Shown here one piece after another: positions 9,864-22,030 of a stretch of 64,000 nucleotides of DNA. The DNA is from Bimuria novae-zelandiae CBS 107.79 (Eukaryota > Ascomycota > Dothideomycetes > Pleosporales > Didymosphaeriaceae), in assembly GCA_010015655.1 (NCBI GenBank), contig ML976670.1, forward strand, positions 881,397 through 945,396, read 5' to 3'. Position 1 is the stretch's first letter; each line of letters begins with the position of its first letter. Below the pieces are notes generated by a model that worked only from the letters and a program-made list of their open reading frames with translations, searched no databases and was not told the DNA's origin. Made by a program: the position numbers and the translations under genes.

Positions 9864-11680
9864 ATGTCAGAATCTGCGCGCAAGAAGCAGCGCTTGAGTC
9901 CGCGCATATCAGGCGACCGCTCTGCTATGGAGAATGCGTCGACGCTGTATGATGATGTACGTATCTCTGCCCACTTGGCAATGAAGTCTAACTCGCGGCA
10001 GCTTCATCGTCTCGCGAACATTGCGCCAAAGCCAGTCACTCCTTTCCGTCGCGCAGCCAGTGCCGGCATCACACCTCGAAGCGCACCCATTCGAACTCCA
10101 GGCACCGGACGAACACCCCGCGGCGGCCCTGCGACCCGTCCTCTGCCCGCCAGGAGAGTCGCACCGACAACTCCCCACGCAATCCGAGCATTGAGAGAGC
10201 GCGCAAACGCCGCAAGAACACCCGGACACGTACGGCGACGAAGCGGACGGGTCCAACGGGAGACACCGCGCGACGCCTTGCGGGCGCTCAGCAGAGCCCT
10301 CGCTCCCGTCTCACGCCCCGCTCAACCCACGCCTCGTGCACCGTCAAGACTGAGCCGCCAATCTGCGCTCGACCTTTCAGATATCGACGATGATGACCCT
10401 CCAGCGCCGCGGCTGTCCATGCCGTTGGATGACATGTACGACGACGACAGCTTCGACGAGGAACCGCCCCGCCAATCCATCATAGCGCCCCTCCCCGACT
10501 ACGACTACGACAACGGCACAGCCCACTCAATCGAGTTCGGCAGGCGCGCGCGGAGCGAAGATCCGCGCCTGGACCGCATGTTTAGCAAGCGCATTAGCGA
10601 GCAGTTCGGCGAGCTGAATGATCTGACTATCAACGGAGAAGAGTACGAGCTTGACGGGAACTTTATCAATAGGAGGGGCACGCTGCATCCAGAGGATCTG
10701 CTGGAGCAGGTCGCAGAGGAGGACTTGGATAATACGACGACGGAGATTCGGGCGTTGACGGGAAGGAGGGATGGGCGGGCTAGTGATGTTGATCTGGGCG
10801 TGTTTGGGGAGGTGGAGGACGAGGAGGATGACCCAACGTTTCGGTTTACTATTCCGCCGCGTATGCAGGCTCCTGCGATGGAGGGTGATGATGATGATGA
10901 TGAAGTAGAAGCGGAAGAAGAGACACAGAGAAGAGTGGATGGATCTCTCGTTCAAGAGGCTGATGATGATGATGATGACAACGACGTCCAGGCCGGCGCT
11001 GACATGGGCAACGACGAAGACACCGCGGTATTAGCGGCCGACGACGACGACGAAACCGGCGCCTTCGAAATCGCCGGATGGGAGTCCGAACCAAATGTTG
11101 AAGACGACGAGGACCTGCAAGCATATCGCGGGGAAGTCTCAGCTATAGACCGCAGTCTCCAAACCCCCGCGCCAGAAACGCCAACCAAGAAACGAGCCAG
11201 TCGCCAGCGCAAGGCACTGCACATTTCTAGATTCGGGCACGAGTACCCTTCGTTCCCAGCCGCGACGGTCAAAACGCTTGCGAATGGGTTCGTCAAGTCT
11301 CAGGGCAGCAAGGCGAAGATCAGCAAAGACACGCTGGCGGCACTGGTGCAGACGTCGGATTTCTTCTTCGAGCAAGTCGGTGAGGATCTCGCTGCTTATG
11401 CGCAGCATGCGGGGCGGAGACAGATTGAAGAGAGCGATGTCATTGCTCTGCTTAAACGGTATGTACATTTTGCGGTCCTTCTGCTATACCTCTATACAAA
11501 TACACGCTACATGGCCATGTACTGACTCCTTCCAGGACACGCCAGGTTACAGATAGTAGTACATATTTTTCCTTAGCGCAGAAGCTGCTGCCCAGGGAGC
11601 TGCTCCAGCAGCTGCGCATGGAGCCGTTGCCGAAACTGAAGAGGCAAAAGCGGAAGCGTATGGATACAATTCGTGAATAG
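9864..11680 (+). CDS. CENP-T-like inner kinetochore histone-fold protein, 564 aa
   Basis: Exons are 9864-9956, 10002-11458 and 11536-11680. The first intron (45 nt, GTACGT donor, CTAAC branch, GCAG end) is in frame and stop-free, so it could also be retained, giving 579 aa. The second is 77 nt. The long N-terminus is Arg/Pro/Thr-rich with many TP and SP sites (TPRSAPIRTPGTGRTPRGG), as expected for the Ndc80-binding arm regulated by CDK. The middle is very acidic, with Asp runs encoded by GAT repeats. The C-terminus, about 436-564, is a histone fold with its extension: HEYPSFPAATVKTLANGF, DTLAALVQTSDFFFEQ, RRQIEESDVIALLKR, then FSLAQKLLPRELLQQL. This is the CENP-T signature, not a canonical histone. 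In the family it pairs with CENP-W at centromeres and recruits the outer kinetochore. It is convergent with SHY1, 34 bp apart. Confidence 0.87.
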
Positions 11681-11714
11681 AATGAAGGGGAGTGAAAGAA
11701 AGGGTGGGTGTGGA

Positions 11715-12841
11715 TTATGACCAGTCGACGCTGTGGCGTACGCGTTTCTGGGTCCCGGACAGAGGCTTCTTGACGACCATCCAGAACATGATGGAGGTGG
11801 CGAGACTCAGTGCGTACCTGGGCTGTTAGCATTTTCTGAGTGATAGGCGGGAAGAAGCGTACCATGTGAAAATGTACTGCGTGTGGTTGTTCCTCAGATT
11901 GACCGTTGGCGCCCGTCCGATCGGGATGCCCTTGGGTTCGCGCTCGTAGTTGACGAGTAAATCCGGTGCTGCCATCAATTAGCTCTCCAACCTCTCTCCC
12001 TCAAACAATGCATGCACTCACTCATTGTCTCCTCGACCCACACAGCCTGACTCCCCGTCCACCGCGCCATCTCCTCCACATCCGGGAAAAACCACTTCCC
12101 CTCCTCGGGAACATTCCTCGGCGTAAATATATTCCCCTTCGGCGGCACCCTCAGCAACCCCTCTATCACAACCTCCTCCTCAGGCAGCGCCCCATTCTTC
12201 CTCCGAAACCACTGCTTCGCCACATCCTTCTTAATCCACCCTCTACAGCACAAAATCTTACTCTTGACCCCCCTTTCATCTTCCCTTTCCAACGGCGTCA
12301 CAACCGTATACCCCTCCTCGCCATCCAGCATCCTTGGCCCCATCAGCATCTCCTGATCGTGCCGTAACCGCCCCTTCGCCCAGACTTTGCGGTAATCGAA
12401 ATCCGGGATCGCGGCGGGATCGATGCGCAGAGGGAGTTCGAGAGGCGGGAAAGTAAGGCGGTCTTCGAAGCGCGCGACGAGCTCGGTTTTCCAGCCGAGA
12501 CGCTGGACTTGCCAGCATCCGAGGAGGAAGGCGGTGATGGGGATGATGGCGAGGATTATGAGGCCTGGTCCGTGTTGTTTGCCGACGCGCGCCATTTGGG
12601 CGGGGCGGTCGAGGATGGAGACGAAGTTGGGGTCGAGACCGCCGTTGTTATTGTTGGCGCGGGGGGCGGTGCGGTGTAGGGAGCGGGAGAAGAAGATGGG
12701 TGGTTTGGTGGGTGTGCGCAGGCGGTGCCGGAGGCATTGTGGGCGAAGGAGGGGACGGGAGGGTGTAGGCGCGGCAGGTCGGAAGGCATGGTGAGTGTAG
12801 TGCCGGCGGAAGAGGTGGAGGAAGGGATTTGGTTTGGACAT
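11715..12841 (-). CDS. SHY1: SURF1/Shy1 cytochrome c oxidase assembly protein, 342 aa
   Basis: Exons are 12841-12022, 11968-11863 and 11817-11715; the introns are 53 and 45 nt. The N-terminus is Arg/His/Ser-rich without acidic residues for about 60 residues, fitting a mitochondrial presequence. The first membrane segment at about 93-110 (LIILAIIPITAFLLGCW) is followed by the family motif WQVQRLGWK. Conserved SURF1 blocks follow: FDYRKVWAKGRL, GEEGYTVVTPL and RGWIKKD. KGIPIGRAPTVNLRNNHTQY and the second membrane segment (YALSLATSIMFWMVV) come from the two small 3-prime exons. The protein sits in the inner mitochondrial membrane and helps mature Cox1. The ATG at 12841 is preferred over an in-frame codon 132 bp upstream, because that extension runs through the TIR of the neighbouring transposon. 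Only 47 bp separate this start from the TIR. Confidence 0.94.
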
Positions 12842-12974
12842 TTTGCGTGGGATAGTGGTGGTGGTGAGGTTCGGGGAGAGAGGCGTTAACGTGTCCGTGC
12901 GCGTGATGCGCGGATTCGCGTGATGCGCGGGCAACACCAAAACACCCTTAACTTTAACACGCGACAACTCCACT

Positions 12975-14248
12975 AATATAGATCTAATTTAAGCTACAAT
13001 TAATAATATTAAATTATTAAAGCTAGGCGAAACTTTCTTATACACAAAAACTGCTGCTAAATATAGTGTTATATGGTCTATATTAATCTAAAGGCATAGA
13101 GGAATAACGCGCCCTACACAAGTCAAGAACTTTAGCTAGTAAAAGCTCACCCTACAGCAAGAGGAGGAGCTTGTACGATATATTAAAAGACTCACAAAGA
13201 GACATATACCTCCTACTAGAGAGATAATACAGAACTTCGCCTCAACAATAGCAAAGGAGCCAGTCAGCGAGAGCTAGGTTACCTGCTTTATTAACTAACA
13301 CAGCATTTATCTTATCTTGTAATAGACCGTCGGGATAGACAGCAATCGCCACAACGCTAATTTAGTAGATAAATATTACCTCTATTTTAACCTTCTATAT
13401 AGTAAGATAGATTAATATCGCATAGATCCTTGTCATATCTACAATATAGATAAAAAAGGCGTCCTGATTGGTATTATTAGTAGATTAAAGAGAATATTCA
13501 GCAGACGAATGTGGGAGAAGAAGGAGGTTAGAGCATTACTCTAAGATGGCAATCGCGTATGGATCACGCTCCTGGCATGTATCTACGCTAATGGATCAGC
13601 TCTGCCGCCAAGCCTTATCTATGAGGCTGCCAACAAGGGCATCCAATTAAGCTGGGTAGAGGATATCAAGGCAGGATATTATAAAGTCTTTATTACCTTA
13701 TTATCCTCTGGCTGGACAAACAACGATATTAGACTTGCCTGGCTTAAGCAGGTGTTTAATCGCTATATAAAAGAGAAGGCTCGACGATTATATTAACTTT
13801 TAATCCTAGATAGCTATAGCTCCTACATTACTATAGACTTTATTAACTACTATAATTAGAATAAGATCCTACTTACTATTCTACCTCCTTATTTAACTTA
13901 TACGCTTTAGCTACTTAACGTTGCGATGTTTAAGCCTCTATTAACAGCCTACTTAGTAGAGCTATTAAATTACCTTTATAAAAGCTAGGGCCTAGCTTTT
14001 ATTATTAAAGGCAACTTCTTCCTACTATTCTAGAATGCGTAGAAGGCCTCCTTTAAGGAATTAACTATCCTTAGCTCTTTTAGAGCCACAGGCATATCGC
14101 CACCTAATCCTAATTCTATCCTTAATAGGTTTACCCAGGATTAAAAATCAGGCGATAACTCCTTATTAGGGCTTAGTAATCATGACTAGAGAAAGATAGA
14201 TAGGCTTATACAATTAGTAGTAAAGGAATAGGGTAGTTAAGATATAAA
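12975..14248 (+). pseudogene. DDE transposase remnant, N-terminal part, of the pogo-like element
   Basis: The plus-strand translation is riddled with TAG but keeps recognisable DDE-superfamily blocks, for example SSGWTNNDIRLAWLKQVF near 13705-13758, LILDSYSSYITIDF near 13800-13841 and a LPPYLTYTL-like block after it. The same arrangement recurs in the five elements downstream. RIP stops make it non-functional. The reading is cut by the LTR retrotransposon at 14254. Confidence 0.75.
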
Positions 14249-14253
14249 AAAGC
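14249..14253. repeat. target site duplication AAAGC (left)
   Basis: Five bases directly before the left LTR; an identical copy at 21441-21445 directly follows the right LTR. Confidence 0.9.
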
Positions 14254-14427
14254 TGTCACGAGTCGTAGGTCGAGGGCCCTCGACGGCCCTAGTCCGCTCT
14301 AGACCGGCGCTATCCGGGCCTTCCGCCTATCTACTTCCCTCGCCGCAGCCCTTCTCTTCCCTCTCTAAGGGATCGCCTTAGTACTGTGGATAGACTAAGT
14401 CGCCCGTAGTTAGGGCGCTTTTTTATA
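14254..14427 (+). repeat. left LTR of the Gypsy element, 174 bp
   Basis: Begins TGTCACGAGTCG and ends TTTTTTATA, where the right copy has TTTTTTACA (TG...CA ends). It pairs with 21267-21440 over its whole length. Confidence 0.92.
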
Positions 14428-14519
14428 ATACGATCCCTTACCCCCTCATATCTAATTTACCTATACGATAGAATCGACACGAAGAGTTACCTGCTAGACC
14501 TTAAAAATAGTAGGAGACC

Positions 14520-17500
14520 CTTAAAGCAGGTCACTACCCGCAGGACCCTCTAAACAAGAGCCTCTAATAGTTATAACGCCTACAGAAGACCTAATAACAC
14601 CTATAAACTTAGAGGAAGACCCCCTTGCCGTTACAGGTAGTAATAATAACTAATAATTAGAGGAAGTTACCCTCTAAAAACGCCTAGGCGTGCTATAGCT
14701 CTAATAACGTATTTAGGAACTAGAGGCCTCCCTAATAGCAGAGCGTTACTAATCTAAAGGCAAGACCCTAGTTAGGAACGAGATAATAACTACTAGCATC
14801 TCCGACAACTCCCTAGAGCCCGAGGAGGGTCACGGCAACCCGGATAAGGCCAAAGATATAAGCGATAACCTGTTAAGCGATAGCTTAACGGAGGACGCGT
14901 CCTTAAGCTTAGATAATACTAGTTAAGACTAATCTAGGGCCTCTAGAAGCATCCGACGCCCGCGGAAAAAAGATAGATAAGGCCAGGCCTACACTAGCCA
15001 CAATAAAAAACGTTAGATCTAAACAGCGGCTACTGCCCTAGACGTATAGCTACTAAAGCCGCTAGAACCCCCTTAATTTAAGGGCAAGAGTCGCAAGGAA
15101 CTAAACTTATAGAAGAAGACCTATAAGGACTATATTAACTTCTTACCCGCCCTTGAAACTAACGAAGCGCAGGTTAGGTTCGTAGTAAGATACTTAGGAG
15201 ATACACAACGTAACTACTAGAACTAAACAGTCACCAAGATCCTAGAGCGGAAGCGACACAGGAAAGTTACCTGGGACCTTCTATAGCAGACTATAGTGGA
15301 CTCCCTAGGATTAGCCTAGGAGCGAAAGAGTGCCGCTCGCTAAAGAATTAAAATAGCTAAATAAGGCAAGAAGACCCCTACAGAACTCCTTAACTACCTT
15401 AAGAACTAATAGGAGGAATGCGACCCAGAGAAGGCCTTAGATAATAATAATAAAGACTACATTAATAACTTCTACACGGCACTAGACAAGAAAATCTAAA
15501 AACGCCTTAAATAGCAGCCACGCGAATAGAAGAGCCTCTCTTACTTAAAAGTAAAGGCAAATATATATTAGCGAGCGTTAAAACCTTATAAGTTAGGAAA
15601 ACAACGCACACACGATATTAATAATAACTTCCTTAATAAGCTAGCTAATAAAAGGCGCGATCGAAAGCGATCTAGGTTAAATAACACAAGACTATACTAG
15701 AGACGCCACGACAGCAACCGTCGCGATAAGGACAGCAAGAAGAAGGCTTAGGCAGTAAAGGATAGGAATAAGGACTAATACTTCTACTACCACGAACTAG
15801 GCCATTATAAGGCGTCCTGTTTAAAGTACAAGGCCGAGGCGGGGAAAGACAAGCTGTAGACTAGGAGGCCTAACAGTCTACAGGCAAGATTAACTATAAT
15901 AAGGGTTAATAACAACTAGTCGCAGCCGTAAGGACCCCTAGGGATAGGAGTAGTAGCTTACTAATTACGCTGGATAGTAAAGTACAGCACGAGGGTAACT
16001 AATAACAGATTAAAGCCCTAGTAGACTACGGAGCTAAAGCGAATTTCGTTAGCAGTAATCTAATAAAGCGGTTAGGGGTTACGGTAACAATAATAAAAGG
16101 CAAACGCTACGTGGCGCTGAACGGACAAGATTTAGGCGTTCTAGGCTAGGCGAAGCTCCCCTACACTATTACAAATAGTTGCGGTAAAACCGAGAGCGGT
16201 AGTTGCCTGTTTATAGTTAGTGACATTAGTAGATTCGACATGGTCTTAAGAATGCCCTAGCTAGCAGAATGGAGCCCTATTGTAAACTTCTATAACAAGA
16301 CTATCCGCTTCGCCCATGGGAAGCGCAAATGGACTAAGATCTCCACTAAATTAGTAGAAGAGTTCGCTAGCACGGCCAAAGACATAGCAAATAACTATTT
16401 TGTTATATATGCCACCCTAAAGGACACATTAGGAGGCCCACCCGGGACGCTACCTGAAGAATACCAGGGATAATGGGAGGAAGCCTTTTCCAAAGAAGCC
16501 GCGAGCATTCTTACTAACCATGGCCCCCACGAGATAAAGATTAATATTAAGGAAGGCAAGGAAGTGCCTTTTAGACCACTCTATAGTCTATTAGAGTTAG
16601 AGTCGGCAGTTCTGCGCGACTATATTTAGAAGAACCTTAAATAGGGCTTTATTTAACTATCGCGATTAAGCGCCAGGGCACTAATCCTTTTCGCAAAGAA
16701 AAAGGATAGAGGCCTCCGCCTCTGCGTTGACTACAAGGGACTAAATGTAGTTACAATAAAGAACTAATACTTACTTCCCTTAATACAGGAATCCCTTAAC
16801 TAACTAGGGGATGCCTAGATCTATACTAAACTAGACCTAAGGGACGCCTACCACCGCGTCTAAATTAGGGCAGGAGATAAATAGAAGACGGCCTTCCAAA
16901 CAAGATACAGATAGTACAAATACATGGTAATACCTTTTAGCTTAATAAACGCGCCTGCGACCTTCTAAAGCTATATTAATAATACACTATCGGACCTTCT
17001 TAACATCTACTATATTGTGTACCTCGACGATATCCTTATCTACTCTAAGATAAAGGAGGAATACATCTAGCACGTTTAGACGGTGCTAGAATGCCTTATT
17101 AAACGCTGGCTATACGCCAAACTGTCTAAATGCGAATTCTACACACGCAAGGTGGGATACCTAGGCTTTATAGTATCCCTAGACGGCGTAGAGATAGAGG
17201 AGGACCGCGTCGCCTTTATAAAAGATTAGCCTAAACTAAACTTAGTCTAAGTAGTTAGGATCTTCCTTAGCTTTACCAACTACTATTAAAGGTTTATAGA
17301 AGGATTCTCTTAAGTAGCGGCACCCCTTCACGCCCTAACAAGAAGGCTAGAGGGAGCCACTAAGGGCAAACAGCAACAGAGACTTAAGAAATTAATTATA
17401 ATAAGCCTACTAAAGTAGGCTAAGGCCTCCTTCTACTAGCTAAAAGAGAGCTTTATGCGAGGGCCCTTGCTAGCCCACTTTAACCCTAGAAGACCCTTAA

Positions 17501-19650
17501 AAGTAAAAACTAACGCTTTAGGTTTCGCGATCTTAGGTATCTTAAGCCAACCGCAACTAGATAAATATAGGAAGCTATAATAGCACCTAGTTACTTTTTA
17601 TTCGCGCAAGATAAACTAGGCAGAACAAAACTACAATACATATAATAGTAAGTTACTAGCGATCGTTAAAGCTTTTAAGCATTAGCGACACTACCTAGAG
17701 GGTGTTGGCAAGAAGGTCAAGCTTCTAACTAACCATACTAACCTATAAGGGTTCATGTCTACAAAAGTCCTAACTAGATAATAGGCAAGGTGGGCCAAAT
17801 AGCTCGCGACGTTTAATTTTAAAATTAAATACTATCTAAGAAGGATAAATTCCGCTAACAAACTATTGCAGAGACCTAACTACGAGTTAGAGGAGGAAAC
17901 AAGCTTAGGCGGGACAGGTAGTTCCTAGCAGAGACTCCTTAAGGCCCTATAGCATAAGTTATAGCTAAAAGGCGACGCTTTGGATAAAGCAGGCGTGGCA
18001 GGCAGCCTATAGCCACTAAAGTAGGCAGAAAGCCCTAGACTAGTAGTAGCAACGAGGGTCGCTAGACCTAGAACGTTAGCAACTAAGGAGGCGGCGACAA
18101 ACAATTTAGTAAGCGCTTACCCTATAGTAGAGCTATTAAAGAGAAATAGCCAGGGGGACGAAACTGTAGAACGAATCCTCTAGTACCTCCGAGGGCCAGA
18201 GATGGTAAAGCCGGAATGGCTAAAGCGCTGGATAATTAGACCGGCCAACCTATTATAGTACGAGAATAGGCTATACGTGCCACCTCTAGCAAGGATACAC
18301 GTCCTTTAATAATGCCACGATAACCCCCTCGCGGGCTATTTTAGCTTTACTAAAACCTTAAAGCTAGTGCTGCGGGAGTTCTAGTAGCCTAGTATCTAAT
18401 AATACGTAAAGGACTACGTCTAGACCTATTAAGCGTGCTCTAGGGCGAAACCTGTCTAACACGCAACGTACGGCCAACTTAACAGCCTACTAGTCCTAAG
18501 GGGCATCTAGGAGGACATTGCTATAGATATAGTAATAGATCTACCTAAGAGTAAATCTAGAGCCTATTATTATAACAGCATCCTAGTAGTTATTAACTAG
18601 TTTTCTAAGATAGCACACTACATCCCCACGCGAAAGAACCTAAAGGCAGTAGAGCTAGTTAAGGTCTTTAAGAGAGAGGTTCTACGCCTACACGGCCCTC
18701 TAAAGTTAATAGTTACGGACAGAGGTAGCCTATTTATATCAGCTTATTAGAGCACCTTTACTTAATATTTAAAAACTAAGTAACTCCTCTCTACTGCCTT
18801 CCACCCGCAGACAGACGGACAGACAGAACAATAGAACTAAACGCTTAAATAGTACCTTTAAGTGTTCTACAACTACGAATAATCTAATTAGGCGGACCTT
18901 CTATCTAAAGCAGAATATTTGTACAATAATAGCATCTATAGCTCTACAGGAGTGTCGCCATTTGTTGTAGTGTATGGCCTAAATCTACTAACAGTAGGCC
19001 TGCCCCGAGAAGTATAGCTACGCGGGTCGGTACTTATAGCAAGGGCTAGAGTGGTAGTTCTAGCCCAGACTAGGGTCCGGATGACCTAAGCGATTCTTAG
19101 GGCATAGGCGTACCAGGCGACGTGGTACAACAGGAAGCATAAGGCCCAAACCTTTATAGTAGGGGACATGGTATACCTCGACGCCCGCAACATACGGTTA
19201 ACTAGGCCTAAGAAGAAACTTGACTATAAGTCCTAAGGTCCCTATAAGGTAAAATAGCGGATTAGTTAACAGGTATATAAGCTAGAGCTACTAAAGGACT
19301 TTAACATTTACTTAGTGTTCTATGTGTCTCTCCTAAACTAGGCAGCCCTAAAAGGACTGCTACAACGAGAGCAAAGCCCGCCTAAGGTTATTATACTATA
19401 AGCAGGGGAGAATATATACCCAATTAAAGGAATTAGATCTAGGGTACTCCAGGACAGAGAATGGCTATATAAAGTTAAGTGGAAAGGATATAATAGCGAT
19501 GAGAACCAGTGGTTGTCTGCAGAGGAGATTTCTAAAGGGGCGATAAAGTAGTTCCTAAAGGGCTTAGACAAGGAGACTAAAGGTCGCCCTAGACAGGAGC
19601 CTAAGAGGCGGGGTCGCCCCCCTAGAGAAGGAGGAAGACAGCACTTGATA
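14520..19650 (+). pseudogene. Gypsy gag-pol polyprotein remnant
   Basis: Stop-riddled but readable domains in plus frames. A CCHC-like knuckle lies at about 15777-15830, with Cys codons turned to Tyr. An aspartic protease site at about 16023-16050 reads DYGAKANFV where DSGA would be usual. Reverse transcriptase shows KLDLRDAYHRV near 16828 and the catalytic YLDDILIYS at 17019-17045. The integrase region at 18270-18860 holds KSKSRAYYY and FHPQTDGQTE. The chromodomain at about 19431-19530 shows WLYKVKWKGYNSDENQW. In fungi the chromodomain steers integration to heterochromatin. TAG codons dominate the stops, as expected from CpA-type RIP hitting Gln and Trp codons. Confidence 0.88.
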
Positions 19651-19659
19651 GTGATTAGT

Positions 19660-21260
19660 AATAGATTACCCTAGAGAGTATACTTTATAGGCTGCGAAAT
19701 ACTAGAATAAATAAGGTAGAGGATTCTTAAATAGACTAAAGACTGGAACAAGCTATCTAGGCCCATTTACGCCTCTTGGGGCCTAATAGAGGCTTATAAG
19801 CCTATTTAGACCGTACCTAACGCGATTATAGCTAACCGAAACCTAACCAAAACCGCCTAAGGGTATAGAACGTGAATAAAATCTAGACACCGTTGATAGG
19901 GGCAGGAATCCCTAGATTGTACTAGATAACCCTCTTAATTAGTTAGGCGCTTAGACTTATAAGCTTGCTAGAAAGTCTTCTAACCGCCCTTACTCTTAAT
20001 CTTCTTTTTTACTTCCTCCGCGAGGAAGTCCAGCGTGGCTAGGACACTAGCCTTAAACGCTAACTACCCTAAATTAGTATTAATAACCCGGGATTAGGGT
20101 TAAGAACCTTTACTAACTTAGGAGTAACCTTCTTGCGCCTAGGGGTGAGAGCACTAGTAGTAACTAAGGAGGTTAAACTACCCCCCTCTATGGTAAAAGC
20201 TTTCCTTTTTCGCTTCTCCTTAACAGAGAGGCCTACTACCGGAATAATCTCCTTAGGAGGCTAGGTGTTATAACCTAAGTGGTAGGGGGTTAACAGGTTT
20301 CCGCAGAATTTGGATCCGGTGGCCCTATGCGACTTAGTCTAGATAACCCTTAACTACACTAGATAATACTTATATAATAATATTACTCTATTCTATCTCT
20401 AGTACCTGCGCGGTGGCCTTTACTAATGCTTTATCTAATCTAGAGAGGTCGATCTTATTGCATGTATACGTATTAATTTGGCTCGAGCGCGGCATAAGGG
20501 TAATTAGGGCACTTAATACGTTCTCTAAGTTGTCTTTGGGTATCTGCTACTAATTAGCCTTGAAACCCCTACATAACCCTTAAAGCGCCGACTTACCTGC
20601 TAATAATCCCTACTACCGCCGTAGCAGGCATCGCAGCGGTAGATCGAATTATAGTCCTTTAAATTTATTAGGCTAAGATTAATATACACTGCCCTAGACT
20701 AGACACGACGCATCTTCTTAATCTAAAACTAGCAAAGCTTTATCTTCTTGTAATTAGACTACTTAAGGCTATCTAGGATAATAGGAAGGCAGGTATAGCA
20801 TAAGTTAATAGTACTAACCACGCTTGCACGCGCCTTATTAACCAGGGCCTTAAGGACAGCGTTCGCGGTACTTATAGTGCCGAATGGCGTGGGTATGTCT
20901 AGACAAAGTCCGAAGGTTGCTGAAGAGGGCGGTAGAGAAGTGACAAGTACAGGGACGACTTAGTAGGCCTACACTAGGTTAGTCTACCTTCACGACCCCT
21001 AAATTTAGAGCGGCTAGGTACCAAAATAGGGGGCATCTAGGGTCAGGCACCCTAGACTACTATAGATTGGCCAGGTCGTACTTACGGGTTAGGGAGCCTC
21101 CGGGATAAGGTAAGCCGCCGAGTAGAAAGTAAGAATAAGAGTTTTAGGCCTTAATATAAGCCTAAGATTTAACTTACGTTATTAGCTTACGTAATACGCG
21201 AGGCCTAATTAGGCTAGTTATTACGTGCTTATTCTCGCGGTTGAGACCCTTAAAGAAAAG
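19660..21260 (-). pseudogene. antisense coding-like region between chromodomain and right LTR
   Basis: Neither gag-pol nor LTR. On the minus strand, reading from about 20900 to 19930, there are protein-like stretches broken only by TAG/TAA explainable by RIP: DFLAEEVKKKIKSKGG (near 19990-20045), a CDAC pair within SIYRCDACYGGSRDY (near 20605-20660), and KALVNKARASVVSTINL (near 20800-20860). The plus strand is less protein-like here. It could be an accessory antisense ORF of this retrotransposon family or captured sequence. I do not recognise the protein. Confidence 0.4.
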
Positions 21261-21266
21261 AGCCTT

Positions 21267-21440
21267 TATCACGAGTCGTAGGTCGAGGGCCCTCGACGGC
21301 CCTAGTCCGCTCTAGACCGGCGCTATCCGGGCCTTTCGCCTATCTACTTCCCTCGCCGCAGCCCTTCTCTTCCCTCTCTAAGGGATCGCCTTAGTACTGT
21401 GGATAGACTGAGTCGCCCGTAGTCAGGGCGCTTTTTTACA
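21267..21440 (+). repeat. right LTR of the Gypsy element, 174 bp
   Basis: Full-length match to 14254-14427. The leading TG is now TA, a RIP-type change. Followed by the AAAGC duplication at 21441-21445. Confidence 0.92.
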
Positions 21441-21445
21441 AAAGC

Positions 21446-22030
21446 TTCGTTAATTACTCTACTATCTATCTGTTAAAAATGAGCTGCTTAAGCATGACAA
21501 TAATAGGCTTAGGCAGGCGCTATCTATTAAGAAGAAGCGTAAGAAGAAGGGTAAAACTCTAGACCTTTAACAGCGCTAGGAGTATTATAGTAGGGCTATC
21601 TTGTAGTTACTAAGGAAAGTAAGGGAGGCACGTTATTATTAATTAATTAAAGAGCAGGAAGATAAGCAGCAGTAGCTTTAAAAAGTAAAAATAGCAAAGC
21701 TAAAGAAGGTAGCTAAGCTATATAAGAAGAAAATATAGCAGGAAAAGCGTGCTGCGCGAGAGGCAGCTAAGAAGGCGAAGGAGAAGGAGAGGGCTGAAAA
21801 GGCTGCTCAGCGCGCTGCCCAGAAGTCTGCCCGCGACGCTGAAAAAGCTCTACAAGTATCCCAAAAGGGTAAGAGAAAGGCCTCTCAGCCATCTCTACAG
21901 AGCAGAAAGCGTCAGAAACGTGGTGTGGATGCTGCAGATATTGGGGAGGCCTCAGAGGGCGCATCTGCTGCCCCGAGCAAATCTACACGCAGCGGCCGCG
22001 ACGTCAAGCTTCCAGATAGATTTAAATAGT
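21446..22030 (+). pseudogene. C-terminal part of the pogo-like transposase
   Basis: The rest of the transposase interrupted at 14248. In the plus frame it reads as a basic, Ala/Lys/Glu-rich tail (AAREAAKKAKEKERAEKAA type) and ends with RSGRDVKLPDRFK before a TAG at about 22028. From about 21740 the sequence has few RIP changes, so the last 90 or so codons are well preserved. A 110-aa open frame at 21749-22081 is a shifted shadow of this tail. Confidence 0.65.

Larger units (their letters stand above)
14254..21440 (+). mobile_element. Ty3/Gypsy chromodomain (chromovirus-type) LTR retrotransposon, RIP-degraded
   Basis: A 7,187-bp element with two 174-bp LTRs (14254-14427 and 21267-21440) and an AAAGC duplication, inserted inside the pogo-like transposon in the sense orientation. 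The LTRs differ at only a handful of sites, all transitions in the parts compared. The order of remnants is gag with a zinc-knuckle-like motif, protease, reverse transcriptase, RNase H, integrase and chromodomain, which defines the Gypsy order. An extra 1.6 kb lies between the chromodomain and the right LTR. Confidence 0.93.

Noticed and set aside
10527..10955. 142-aa minus-strand open frame
   Set aside because: Antisense shadow of the acidic GAT-repeat region of the CENP-T gene.
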